From Reyranella sp. (GTDB taxonomy: Bacteria; Pseudomonadota; Alphaproteobacteria; Reyranellales; Reyranellaceae): a stretch of DNA of 5,076 nt. This document shows, in pieces, positions 1 through 5,076 of the stretch. Position numbers and translations under genes: made by a program. Each line of letters starts with the position of its first letter. Positions within the stretch are counted from its first letter, which is position 1. The notes beneath the pieces are model-generated. The model was not told where the DNA came from and did not search any database. It saw only the letters and a program-made list of their open reading frames with translations. Where the stretch lies: assembly GCA_016780605.1 (NCBI GenBank), contig JADHLS010000502.1, positions 1 through 5,076 on the forward strand, written 5' to 3'.

Positions 1-935
1 TTGCCGGCCATGAGGGCGTCCAGACGGATGCCGAGCAAGCTATCGGCGGGCCACGTCTTGCCGGCCACCGTCCAGGCTTTGCGCGGCTTCAGCGCCATCC
101 ACCCGTCGTGGGTCCGCGTCTCGATGTCGGTCGGCAGGTCGAGCTTGATGCGGTTGCCGCCCTCGCCGTCCGCCATCCAGAGGCCGACGTCGAAGAACCC
201 GATTTGCTCGAAGTACCATACGAGCTTGGTGGCGTTGTCGAGATCGACCACGGCGCCGGCTGACATGCTCTCGCGCGGCACCTCGAAGAGCACGGGCGCT
301 TGCGTGACGTCGCTGCCGCGGCGCCACAGCCGCACGGTCCGCGCATAGCCCGAGGTCGTGGCATCGCCGCCCCAGGCGCTGCTGAGCAGCAGCGTATCGG
401 GGTCGAGCCAGTTCACCCAGCCCTTGGCTTCCGACAGCGCGAAACCGTCCTTCACGAAGGTCCGGGTCGGCAGATCGAACTCGCGCAGAACCACGGCATC
501 GCTGCCGCCGCGCGACAGGCGCACGATCGCGCGGTCGTGCGTGCCGGGCCGCGTCAGGGCGCCGCCCCAGATCCAATCCTCGCCTTCCGACGCGGCCAGG
601 GCGTCGACATCGAGCAGCAGCTCCCAGGCCGGTTGGTCGAGACGGAAGATCTCGAGCGTGGTGCGCCGCCACAGGCCGCGCGGGTTCTTGCCGTCGAGCC
701 AGAAGTTGTAGAGCCACGGTCCGCGCCGCGCGACCAGGGGCAGCTTGTCCGCGCGGTCGAGGATCGCCGCCAGGGTGTCGCGATCGCTGGCGAATTGCGC
801 TCCAGCGAAAGTCTTCAGCGTGCGGTCGTTCTCGGCCTCGACCCAGGCCAGCGCGGGCGCCCCCTCGATATCCTCGAGCCAGAGATATGGATCGTCATCG
901 GGCTCGGCGACCGTCGGCCTGGCATCGAGGGACAC
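1..935 (-). CDS. Prolyl oligopeptidase family (S9A) serine peptidase, N-terminal 311 codons, cut by window edge
   Basis: The family cleaves short peptides, typically after proline, using a C-terminal alpha/beta-hydrolase domain gated by a seven-bladed beta-propeller. Reading from GTG at 935, the frame is open to the left edge (311 codons). Residues 14-23 read DDPYLWLEDI and continue with WVEAEN (31-36), the typical N-terminal signature. Residues 76-92 (YNFWLDGKNPRGLWRRT) and about 150-205 (REFDLPTRTFVKDGF, then SGYARTVRLWRRG) match the propeller of bacterial S9A peptidases. Family members are usually about 690-720 residues, so the Ser-Asp-His triad lies outside the window and catalytic competence cannot be judged. 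There is no signal peptide, so it is probably cytoplasmic. GTG is chosen because GGAG lies 8 bases upstream and because it precedes the conserved DPYLWLED block at the usual distance. It follows the LysR gene by 21 bases, probably in one transcript. The family call is firm; the exact substrate is unknown. Confidence 0.9.
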   Translation of the reverse strand, partial: MSLDARPTVAEPDDDPYLWLEDIEGAPALAWVEAENDRTLKTFAGAQFASDRDTLAAILDRADKLPLVARRGPWLYNFWLDGKNPRGLWRRTTLEIFRLDQPAWELLLDVDALAASEGEDWIWGGALTRPGTHDRAIVRLSRGGSDAVVLREFDLPTRTFVKDGFALSEAKGWVNWLDPDTLLLSSAWGGDATTSGYARTVRLWRRGSDVTQAPVLFEVPRESMSAGAVVDLDNATKLVWYFEQIGFFDVGLWMADGEGGNRIKLDLPTDIETRTHDGWMALKPRKAWTVAGKTWPADSLLGIRLDALMAG

Positions 936-943
936 GCGCAAAA

Positions 944-947
944 CTCC
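944..947 (-). promoter_or_regulatory. Ribosome binding site that fixes the GTG start of the peptidase
   Basis: On the minus strand GGAG is followed by eight bases (TTTTGCGC) and then GTG at 935. It lies inside the 21-base gap after the LysR stop codon (957-959). No in-frame ATG lies near the conserved N-terminus, so this site decides the start. Confidence 0.7.
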
Positions 948-956
948 GGGCGATTG

Positions 957-1898
957 TCAGGGGTGCGCAGTCTTGCCCAAGTGGGCGGCCTTGCCCAGCG
1001 CCGCGACGAGCTCGGTGCGCAACCAGCGATTGGCCGGATCGCCGTCGACGCGATCGTGCCAATAGAGGAAGAGATCGAGAGTCGGCATGCGCAACGGCAT
1101 GGGCAGAAGCCGCACGCCCGACCCGGCGGTTAGCAGCCTTGCGTAGCGCGCCGTCATGGTGAGCACCAGATCGCTCTCCGCCACCACGCGAAAGGCCGCC
1201 AGGTAGTTGCGACAGCGCAGGCTGACATGGCGGCGCTTGCCGTGCTGGCCGAGCTCGATGTCCTCCGCACCCGGGCCGCGGCGACGCGACGTCACCATGA
1301 CGTGCTTCTCGGCAAGATAGGTCGCCAGGGTGAACCCCGGCCGGACCCGCGGATGGGCCTTGCGCACGGCGACCACAAAGCGGTCGGCGCTGACGCGCTG
1401 GCGATGGATGCGCTCCGACAGCGGCAGGGCGACATCGAGCGCGGCATCGACCGTGCCGTCGGCCAGGCCGGCCTCGAGGCTGCGTCGTCGGACCTGCACC
1501 GTGCGCAGGTCGATGCGCGGCGCCAGCCGCCCGAGGCGCCGCATCATCGGCGGCAGGATCAGCACTTCCATGGGGTCGCGCATCGACACCGTGAAACTCG
1601 TCCCGCTCGTTGCCGGATCGAAGCTCGCGCCCTGCTCGATCAGCGCGCCGAGAGCCTGCAGCGACTGCCGCATCGGCTCGATCAGGCGCTTGGTGAGCGA
1701 CGTCGGCGCGAGGTTGCGGCCTTCGCGCACGAACAGCGGATCGTCGAACAGCTCGCGCAGCCTCGCCAGGGCGTGGCTCACCGCGGGCTGCGTGAGGTTG
1801 AGGCGATCGGCGGCCCGGCTGACGCCGCCTTCGGCGACGATCGCCTCGAGGACGACCAGCAGGTTGAGATCGACGCGCGACAGATTAACCATGTGCAT
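957..1898 (-). CDS. LysR-type transcriptional regulator
   Basis: A 313-residue DNA-binding regulator of the usual LysR length (about 300). Residues 9-68 form the winged helix-turn-helix: DLNLLVVLEAI at 10-20, the recognition region around SRAADRLNLTQPAVSHALARLR (27-48), then FDDPLFVREG. The effector-binding, periplasmic-binding-protein-like part covers roughly 95-300 and ends in YWHDRVDGDPANRWLR, a pattern common in the NodD/LinR-like branch of the family. The effector cannot be read from sequence. ATG at 1898 gives M-H-M-V; the in-frame ATG at 1892 is equally plausible, since neither has a clear Shine-Dalgarno. The last residues contain a small duplication (GKAAHL then GKTAHP). LysR genes often control a divergent neighbour and themselves, which here would be the acyl-CoA dehydrogenase on the other strand. 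The downstream S9A peptidase 21 bases away is an alternative target. Family is certain; target is inference. Confidence 0.95.
   Translation of the reverse strand: MHMVNLSRVDLNLLVVLEAIVAEGGVSRAADRLNLTQPAVSHALARLRELFDDPLFVREGRNLAPTSLTKRLIEPMRQSLQALGALIEQGASFDPATSGTSFTVSMRDPMEVLILPPMMRRLGRLAPRIDLRTVQVRRRSLEAGLADGTVDAALDVALPLSERIHRQRVSADRFVVAVRKAHPRVRPGFTLATYLAEKHVMVTSRRRGPGAEDIELGQHGKRRHVSLRCRNYLAAFRVVAESDLVLTMTARYARLLTAGSGVRLLPMPLRMPTLDLFLYWHDRVDGDPANRWLRTELVAALGKAAHLGKTAHP
960..995 (-). repeat. Imperfect tandem 18-base duplication at the 3' end of the LysR gene
   Basis: Two adjacent 18-base units (978-995 and 960-977, in reading order) encode GKAAHL and GKTAHP just before the stop codon. The DNA differs at several positions, mostly third codon bases, so this is an old or slightly diverged slippage event. 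It lies beyond the conserved effector domain and probably only lengthens the tail. Confidence 0.5.
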
Positions 1899-1909
1899 GA
1901 GATATCATG
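1896..1909. promoter_or_regulatory. 14-base dyad CATGA-GATA-TCATG over the LysR start, candidate operator
   Basis: Two perfect 5-base arms flank a 4-base centre. The left arm includes the LysR ATG (1898-1896 on the minus strand). A 13-base T-N11-A spacing (T1898 to A1910), the loose LysR box form, also fits. Binding here would block the regulator's own translation start region or promoter and could act on the divergent dehydrogenase. The arms are short and T-N11-A is very permissive, so this is a candidate only. Confidence 0.3.
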
Positions 1910-1923
1910 AAATCTATTCAATT

Positions 1924-1969
1924 TCCTGATGCGGTGCGGCGCCTTAACCATGGCCCTGCGTCATCAGGA
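1924..1969 (+). promoter_or_regulatory. 8-base inverted repeat whose right arm overlaps the dehydrogenase ribosome binding site
   Basis: TCCTGATG at 1924-1931 is perfectly complementary to CATCAGGA at 1962-1969, with 30 bases between the arms. The right arm covers AGGA, the first four bases of the AGGAGG Shine-Dalgarno. If transcription begins upstream of 1924, the leader could fold so as to mask the ribosome binding site. The long loop and short stem make chance occurrence quite possible. No riboswitch class is recognised. Confidence 0.3.
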
Positions 1970-1971
1970 GG
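1966..1971 (+). promoter_or_regulatory. Strong Shine-Dalgarno AGGAGG for the acyl-CoA dehydrogenase
   Basis: AGGAGG lies 6 bases before ATG at 1978. This is near-ideal spacing and supports that start over any other. Confidence 0.85.
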
Positions 1972-1977
1972 CACGCC

Positions 1978-3183
1978 ATGGAATTCGCCTACTCCGACAA
2001 AGTCAGGGCCCTGCAGGAGAAGCTCGGGGATTTCATGGATCGGCACATCTATCCCAACGAGGCGCGCCACGACCACGAGATCGAGACCGGCGACCGCTGG
2101 CAGCCGACGGCGCTGATGGAGGATCTCAAGAAGAAGGCCCGGCTCGAGGGCCTGTGGAACCTCTTCCTGACGCATTCCCCGCGCGGCGCCGGCCTCACCA
2201 ACCTGGAGTACGCGCCCCTGTGCGAGATCATGGGACGCGCGCCGATGGCGTCGGAGGTATTCAACTGCTCCGCACCCGACACCGGCAACATGGAGACGCT
2301 GGAGCTCTACGGCAACGAGGCGCAAAAGCAGCAGTGGCTGGCGCCGCTGCTCGCGGGCGAGATCCGCTGCTGCTTCGCCATGACCGAGCCTGCCGTCGCC
2401 TCCTCCGACGCCACCAATATCGAGAGCACGATCCTGCGCGCCGGCGATGACTACGTGATCAACGGCCGCAAATGGTGGACGACGGGCGCGTCCCACCCGC
2501 ACTGCAAGATCGCGATCTTCATGGGCAAGACCGATCCCTCGAACCCCGATCGACATCGCCAGCAGTCGATGGTGCTGGTGCCGATGGATGCGCCGGGCGT
2601 GAAGGTGGTGCGGCCGCTGTCGATGTTCGGCTACGACGATGCGCCGCACGGTCATGCCGAGGTAACGTTCGACAATGTCCGCGTCCCGCGCTCGAACGTT
2701 CTTCTAGGAGAGGGCCGCGGCTTCGAGATCGCCCAGGGGCGCCTGGGACCGGGCCGCATCCACCATTGCATGCGCGCGATCGGCGCCGCCGAGAGGGCGC
2801 TCGAGGACATGTGCAAGCGCGTGAAGTCCCGCGTCGCCTTCGGCAAGCCGCTGGCCGAGCAGACGGTCACCCTGGAGCGTATTGCGGAGGCGCGCATCAT
2901 GATCGAGCAGGCGCGGCTCCTCGTGCTCAAGGCCGCCTACATGATGGATACGGTCGGCAACAAGGTGGCGCGCGCCGAGATCGCCATGATCAAGGTCGCC
3001 GTGCCGAAGATGCTGTCGAGCGTCGTCGACATGGCGATCCAGGCCCATGGCGGCGCCGGAGTCTCCGGCGACTTCGGCCTCGCCAAGGCCTACGCCTCAG
3101 CCCGCTCGATGCGGATTTTCGACGGTCCCGACGAGGTCCATCGCAACCAGATCGGCCGGCTGGAACTCGCCAAGTACAATTGA
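1978..3183 (+). CDS. Acyl-CoA dehydrogenase family flavoprotein, ACAD10/11-like
   Basis: This predicted FAD enzyme oxidises an acyl-CoA at the alpha-beta bond and normally passes electrons to electron-transfer flavoprotein. Its 401 residues are full length for the family. The order is the all-alpha N-terminal domain (about 1-127), the beta-barrel middle domain with the flavin-binding FAMTEP (133-138) and WWTTGA (166-171), and the C-terminal helical domain (about 250-398) with [27 protein letters not shown] and QAHGGAG (355-361). The terminal motif [16 protein letters not shown] begins at 381. Asp382 occupies the place where medium-chain type enzymes carry the catalytic Glu. A similar DGPDEVH motif is, from memory, typical of the ACAD10/ACAD11 group, some members of which act on 4-hydroxyacyl-CoA derived substrates with a kinase partner. 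No such kinase is visible here. It stands alone on its strand, divergent from the LysR gene. Family is certain; substrate is unknown. Confidence 0.94.
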   Translation: MEFAYSDKVRALQEKLGDFMDRHIYPNEARHDHEIETGDRWQPTALMEDLKKKARLEGLWNLFLTHSPRGAGLTNLEYAPLCEIMGRAPMASEVFNCSAPDTGNMETLELYGNEAQKQQWLAPLLAGEIRCCFAMTEPAVASSDATNIESTILRAGDDYVINGRKWWTTGASHPHCKIAIFMGKTDPSNPDRHRQQSMVLVPMDAPGVKVVRPLSMFGYDDAPHGHAEVTFDNVRVPRSNVLLGEGRGFEIAQGRLGPGRIHHCMRAIGAAERALEDMCKRVKSRVAFGKPLAEQTVTLERIAEARIMIEQARLLVLKAAYMMDTVGNKVARAEIAMIKVAVPKMLSSVVDMAIQAHGGAGVSGDFGLAKAYASARSMRIFDGPDEVHRNQIGRLELAKYN

Positions 3184-3209
3184 TCTCGCCGGACCGCTCA
3201 TGCTCTTCC

Positions 3210-3233
3210 GGACCGCCGGCATCCTGCGCGCTC
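3210..3233 (-). repeat. Palindromic unit C, inverted copy with imperfect stem
   Basis: Read on the minus strand it begins GAGCG, has AGGA in the loop position and ends GCGGTCC, matching the ends of the two plus-strand units. The six-base arms GCGCGC and GCCGGC have two central mismatches, so this copy is partly decayed. Confidence 0.4.
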
Positions 3234-3242
3234 ATAACTCTT

Positions 3243-3266
3243 GAGCGAGCTGGAAGCTCGCGGTCC
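3243..3266 (+). repeat. Palindromic unit A, perfect 7-base-pair hairpin
   Basis: GCGAGCT (3245-3251) pairs perfectly with AGCTCGC (3255-3261) around a GGA loop, framed by GAGCG and CGCGGTCC. It could slow or stop transcription from the dehydrogenase side or from exbD, but no T tract follows on either strand, so it is not a standard intrinsic terminator. Confidence 0.6.
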
Positions 3267-3276
3267 GGGAGACTGT

Positions 3277-3299
3277 GAGCGGACCTGGAGGTCCGCGGT
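3277..3299 (+). repeat. Palindromic unit B, perfect 8-base-pair hairpin
   Basis: GCGGACCT (3279-3286) pairs with AGGTCCGC (3289-3296) around GG. It shares GAGCG, TGGA and CGCGGT with unit A but has different central stem bases, changed on both arms so that pairing is kept. It lies 9 bases beyond the exbD stop codon and could protect the 3' end of the tonB-exbB-exbD transcript or help terminate it. Confidence 0.6.
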
Positions 3300-3308
3300 G
3301 CGGCAAGA

Positions 3309-3725
3309 TCACCGCGCCGGTTCGCTGACGAAGGCCACCTTGGAGAGCCCGGCCTTCGATGCATCGGCCAGGGTCTCGGCGACATAGCGGTACGGCACGT
3401 TCTGGTCGGCGCGCAGATAGACCTCGGGCTGCGGCCGCTTGGCTCCGGCCTCGGCGAAGCGCTGGACCGCTTCCTCGCGGGTGATGCGCTCGCCCTTCCA
3501 GAACAGCCCGCCATTGGCGTCGATGGCGAACTCCACCTTCTCCGGCTTCTGGATGTCGGCGTTCGACGTCGCCTTGGGCAGGTCGAGCTTGACCGCATTG
3601 GTCAGAAGCGGCGCCGTCACGATGAAGATCACCAGCAGCACGAGCACGACGTCGATCAACGGCACCATGTTGATCTCGGCCATCGGCTGGTTGGCCGACT
3701 TGCGGTCGAAGCTTCCGAACGCCAT
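3309..3725 (-). CDS. exbD: ExbD, TonB-system energy-transducing subunit
   Basis: ExbD is the inner-membrane partner of ExbB in the proton-driven motor that energises TonB. The protein has 138 residues, as expected (about 140). A short cytoplasmic N-terminus is followed by one transmembrane helix (about 21-40). That helix holds MVPLIDVVLVLLVIFIV, in which Asp25 matches the essential proton-carrying Asp of ExbD. The periplasmic domain (about 60-138) ends with VYLRADQNVPYRYVAETL, typical of ExbD/TolR. ATG at 3725 follows GGGAG with a 7-base spacer and lies 15 bases after the exbB stop. TolR is the main alternative, but the adjacent gene encodes a TonB C-terminal domain and no tolA, tolB or pal is present, which favours ExbD. 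Its 3' end meets the palindromic cluster. Confidence 0.92.
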   Translation of the reverse strand: MAFGSFDRKSANQPMAEINMVPLIDVVLVLLVIFIVTAPLLTNAVKLDLPKATSNADIQKPEKVEFAIDANGGLFWKGERITREEAVQRFAEAGAKRPQPEVYLRADQNVPYRYVAETLADASKAGLSKVAFVSEPAR

Positions 3726-3740
3726 TGGTCTTCTCCCGGC

Positions 3741-4478
3741 CTAGTAGTTCACGGCGGCGAGCGGCACGCTGCCCGGCTTGCGTCCGGCAGTCTGCAGCGT
3801 GCGGCCGATCAGCAGGAAGTTCAGCAGCTCGAAGGCGAAGGCATCGAGCTTGGCGGTCAGCACGCGGTTGGACCGCGTGAGCCAGTTGTAGCCCATGACC
3901 GCCGGCAGGGCGACGGCAAGGCCGATGCCCGTCATGATGAGCGCTTCGCCGACCGGGCCCGCGACCTTGTCGAGCATGCCCGAGCCCGACATGCCGATCG
4001 CCACCAGGGCGTGATAGACGCCCCATACCGTGCCGAACAGCCCAACGAAGGGCGCCGTGGCGCCGATGGTGGCCAGCATGGTGAGGCCGTTCTCCAGCGA
4101 CGTCGTCTCCTCGTCGAGCACCTTCTTGATGGTGCGCGTCAGGAACTCCTGCTCGCTGCCCGTCTCCTCGAGCTTGGCCGCGCCGAACCTGGCGTGATGC
4201 GCCTGGGCGGCCAGCGAATGGGCCGTCAGATGGCCGAACGGCTCGTGCACGCCGTGGATGTTGAGCTCGTTCTGCACCTGCTCGAGCGAGGTGGCACTCC
4301 AGAAGAAGGCGAGGAACCTCGCGCTGCGCTTCTGGCGCACGACCTGGCTGATGCCCTTGTAGACGATCAGGTACCAGGAGATCGCCGACATGATCACCAG
4401 CACCGCGAGCAGCACTTTGGCGACGATGTCGGACTGCGCGATGAAATGGCCGAAACCCAGGGACGATGCGTCACCCAT
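3741..4478 (-). CDS. exbB: ExbB, MotA/TolQ/ExbB proton-channel family protein
   Basis: ExbB forms the inner-membrane ring through which, with ExbD, protons drive TonB. Its 245 residues equal the usual length. Three hydrophobic segments lie at about 18-40, 133-157 and 180-202, with a cytoplasmic region between the first and second. Hallmarks are LATIGATAPFVGLFGTVWGV (144-163) and AGPVGEALIMTGIGLAVALP (183-202), the conserved second and third helices of the family. ATG at 4478 has AGGAG 6 bases upstream, and that Shine-Dalgarno overlaps the tonB stop codon, so translation is probably coupled. exbD follows after 15 bases. There is no signal peptide or N-terminal extension, unlike some longer ExbB variants. 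TolQ is the alternative, made unlikely by the tonB neighbour. Confidence 0.93.
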   Translation of the reverse strand: MGDASSLGFGHFIAQSDIVAKVLLAVLVIMSAISWYLIVYKGISQVVRQKRSARFLAFFWSATSLEQVQNELNIHGVHEPFGHLTAHSLAAQAHHARFGAAKLEETGSEQEFLTRTIKKVLDEETTSLENGLTMLATIGATAPFVGLFGTVWGVYHALVAIGMSGSGMLDKVAGPVGEALIMTGIGLAVALPAVMGYNWLTRSNRVLTAKLDAFAFELLNFLLIGRTLQTAGRKPGSVPLAAVNY

Positions 4479-4484
4479 GACGTA

Positions 4485-4490
4485 CTCCTA
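4485..4490 (-). promoter_or_regulatory. tonB stop codon fused with the exbB ribosome binding site
   Basis: On the minus strand TAGGAG contains the TAG stop of tonB (4490-4488) and AGGAG of exbB (4489-4485), 6 bases before the exbB ATG. Ribosomes finishing tonB end on the exbB initiation site, which favours balanced, coupled production. Confidence 0.75.
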
Positions 4491-5076
4491 GCGCAACACG
4501 AAGTTGATCGGGGCCACGACCCACACTGCCTGCGGCACGCCGCCTTCGGCATAGGGTCGGAATTGTGCGGCGCGCACGGCGCTCAGCGCCGCTTCGTCGA
4601 GCGCGGGATGGCCCGACGAGGTCTGCAGCGCGACTTGGGCGGGCCGGCCGGCCACGTCGACGAAGACGCGTACGGTGACCGTCCCCTGCTCGCCCGCCTT
4701 GCGCGAGCGCGCGGGATAGACCGGATTGGGCGGCACCGTGTAGCCGATCTGCGACGCCGACACGGTGCGCGGCGCGGCGGGCGCGCGCGCCGCCTGCTGA
4801 GTCTGGTTCTCGGCCGGCGGTGCGGCGGGCTGCGGCGCCGGTGCGGGCTTGGGCGCAGGCTTGGCCTCCGGCTTGGGCTCGACCTTCTTCTCCGGCTTGG
4901 GAATGACGGGAGGCGGCAGGTCGGGCGGCGGCGGGATGTCGATCTTGGCGATCGGGAATTCCGGTGGCGGCAGGTCGGGCGGCGGCGGATCGACGATGGC
5001 TGCAAGGTCGATCGGCTTGGTCTCGACCGGCGGAGGTGGCTCCGCGCTCTCGACCTGGGGTTCCGCCGCCTGCTCG
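4488..5076 (-). CDS. tonB: TonB family protein, N-terminus beyond the right edge
   Basis: TonB spans the periplasm and passes energy from ExbB-ExbD to outer-membrane receptors. The open frame covers 195 codons before TAG and is still open at the edge, so the start and N-terminal membrane anchor are missing. The first ~100 visible residues are a Pro/Glu/Lys/Ala-rich spacer (PPPPVETKP, two PPPPDLPPP blocks, KPEKKVEPKPEAKPAPKP), which normally crosses the periplasm. The last ~85 are the TonB C-terminal domain, with YPARSRKAGEQGTVTVRVFVD, SSGHPALDEAAL, FRP and a final APINFVLR, all standard. The short frame beginning with GTG at 4763 is only the end of this protein; the same frame continues upstream with proper spacer sequence. 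It leads the operon tonB-exbB-exbD. No receptor gene is present to tell which cargo (iron chelate, cobalamin, sugar) is served. Confidence 0.93.
   Translation of the reverse strand, partial: EQAAEPQVESAEPPPPVETKPIDLAAIVDPPPPDLPPPEFPIAKIDIPPPPDLPPPVIPKPEKKVEPKPEAKPAPKPAPAPQPAAPPAENQTQQAARAPAAPRTVSASQIGYTVPPNPVYPARSRKAGEQGTVTVRVFVDVAGRPAQVALQTSSGHPALDEAALSAVRAAQFRPYAEGGVPQAVWVVAPINFVLR
4912..4988 (-). repeat. In-frame 23-base direct repeat with 54-base period in the TonB proline spacer
   Basis: Identical 23-base sequences at 4912-4934 and 4966-4988 are exactly 54 bases, or 18 codons, apart. Each encodes PPPPDLPP inside an 18-residue unit (one ending EFPIAKID, the next VIPKPEKK). This looks like an internal duplication that lengthened the periplasmic spacer without disturbing the frame. 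Confidence 0.7.

Larger units (their letters stand above)
1899..1977. promoter_or_regulatory. Divergent intergenic region between the LysR gene and the acyl-CoA dehydrogenase
   Basis: This 79-base gap must carry or abut promoters for both divergent genes. Its left part (about 1897-1930) is clearly richer in A/T than the surroundings. TATCAT at 1903-1908 resembles a -10 box for the plus-strand gene, but I see no convincing -35 box at 16-18 bases upstream, and no confident promoter on the minus strand. An activator-dependent promoter would look like this, as would a weak constitutive one. Confidence 0.45.
3189..3299. repeat. REP/BIME-like cluster of short palindromic units in the convergent intergenic region
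   Basis: The gap between the dehydrogenase and exbD stop codons (3184-3308) contains units of about 24 bases sharing the frame GAGCG - stem - TGGA - stem - CGCGGT. Two lie in plus orientation (3243-3266 and 3277-3299) and one imperfect unit in minus orientation (3210-3233). The inverted and first forward units face each other, so GGACCGC at 3210-3216 and GCGGTCC at 3260-3266 bracket a larger palindrome. CCGGACCGC occurs twice as a 9-base direct repeat (3189-3197 and 3208-3216), and the first occurrence continues GCTCAT as if a fourth unit had lost its middle. Intergenic position, inverted pairing and conserved unit ends resemble REP/BIME elements. Genome-wide multiplicity cannot be seen from here. 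Confidence 0.55.

Noticed and set aside
300..1133. Long plus-strand open frame (277 codons) opposite the peptidase and LysR genes
   Set aside because: It is rich in Arg, Ala, Gly and Gln without any recognisable domain, and it covers two well-supported minus-strand genes. Open antisense frames are common in such GC-rich DNA.
1918..2655. Minus-strand open frame (245 codons) opposite the dehydrogenase
   Set aside because: Low-complexity Arg/His/Ala/Leu composition, no family resemblance, and complete overlap with the dehydrogenase.
2472..3278. Plus-strand open frame (268 codons) in another frame of the dehydrogenase
   Set aside because: Arg- and Gly-rich shadow of the true reading frame; it shows no motif and has no ribosome binding site as good as AGGAGG at 1966.
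3245..3296. Classical intrinsic terminators
   Set aside because: Both hairpins are stable, but neither is followed by a T tract on either strand. They are better described as palindromic repeat units that might still affect transcript ends.
3184..3308. Insertion sequence remnant or tRNA fragment in the convergent gap
   Set aside because: No transposase fragment, no target-site duplication and no cloverleaf; the short palindromic units explain the structure seen.
3295..3315. Third small inverted repeat GCGGTG / CACCGC across the exbD stop
   Set aside because: Only six bases with a nine-base loop, partly inside exbD; easily chance at this GC content, so not given a separate feature.
3232..4026. 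Minus-strand open frame (264 codons) across exbD and part of exbB
   Set aside because: It is the alternative frame of two clear membrane-protein genes and has no coherent hydrophobic pattern or motif.
4488..4763. Stand-alone 91-residue TonB C-terminal protein starting at GTG 4763
   Set aside because: The same frame continues 104 codons further upstream through a typical proline-rich TonB spacer to the window edge, so this GTG is internal.

Overview
The window is compact and GC-rich. Codon use, gene families and tight gene spacing all look like an environmental Alphaproteobacterium (Rhodospirillales/Reyranella/Hyphomicrobiales-like). That placement is inferred from style, not from a marker gene. 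Five protein families are recognisable, and no RNA gene, CRISPR array, insertion sequence or phage gene is visible.

Left part, minus strand: a complete LysR-type regulator (957-1898) is followed after 21 bases by the first 311 codons of a prolyl-oligopeptidase-family (S9A) serine peptidase (935 down to 1). The peptidase runs off the left edge before its catalytic domain. It starts at GTG behind a GGAG ribosome binding site. The two genes are probably co-transcribed.

Centre, plus strand: a 79-base AT-richer gap (1899-1977) separates the regulator from a divergent acyl-CoA dehydrogenase (1978-3183). The gap holds a 14-base dyad on the regulator's start and an 8-base inverted repeat whose right arm overlaps the dehydrogenase Shine-Dalgarno. 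The layout suggests, but does not prove, that the regulator controls the dehydrogenase and/or itself. The dehydrogenase has Asp where most family members carry the catalytic Glu, in a DGPDEVH context like that I recall from the ACAD10/ACAD11 group.

Right part, minus strand: a TonB energy-transduction operon in the order tonB (N-terminus beyond the right edge), exbB, exbD. ExbB-ExbD uses the proton gradient of the inner membrane, and TonB carries that energy to outer-membrane receptors. No TonB-dependent receptor lies in the window, so the substrate is unknown.

Between the convergent dehydrogenase and exbD genes (3184-3308) sits a cluster of short palindromic units. Two forward copies form perfect hairpins whose stems differ in sequence but remain self-complementary. 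A third, inverted, imperfect copy and a possible collapsed fourth lie beside them. This REP/BIME-like element is the least explained feature here. The rest is ordinary metabolism and transport; I see no evidence of a new defence or mobile system.
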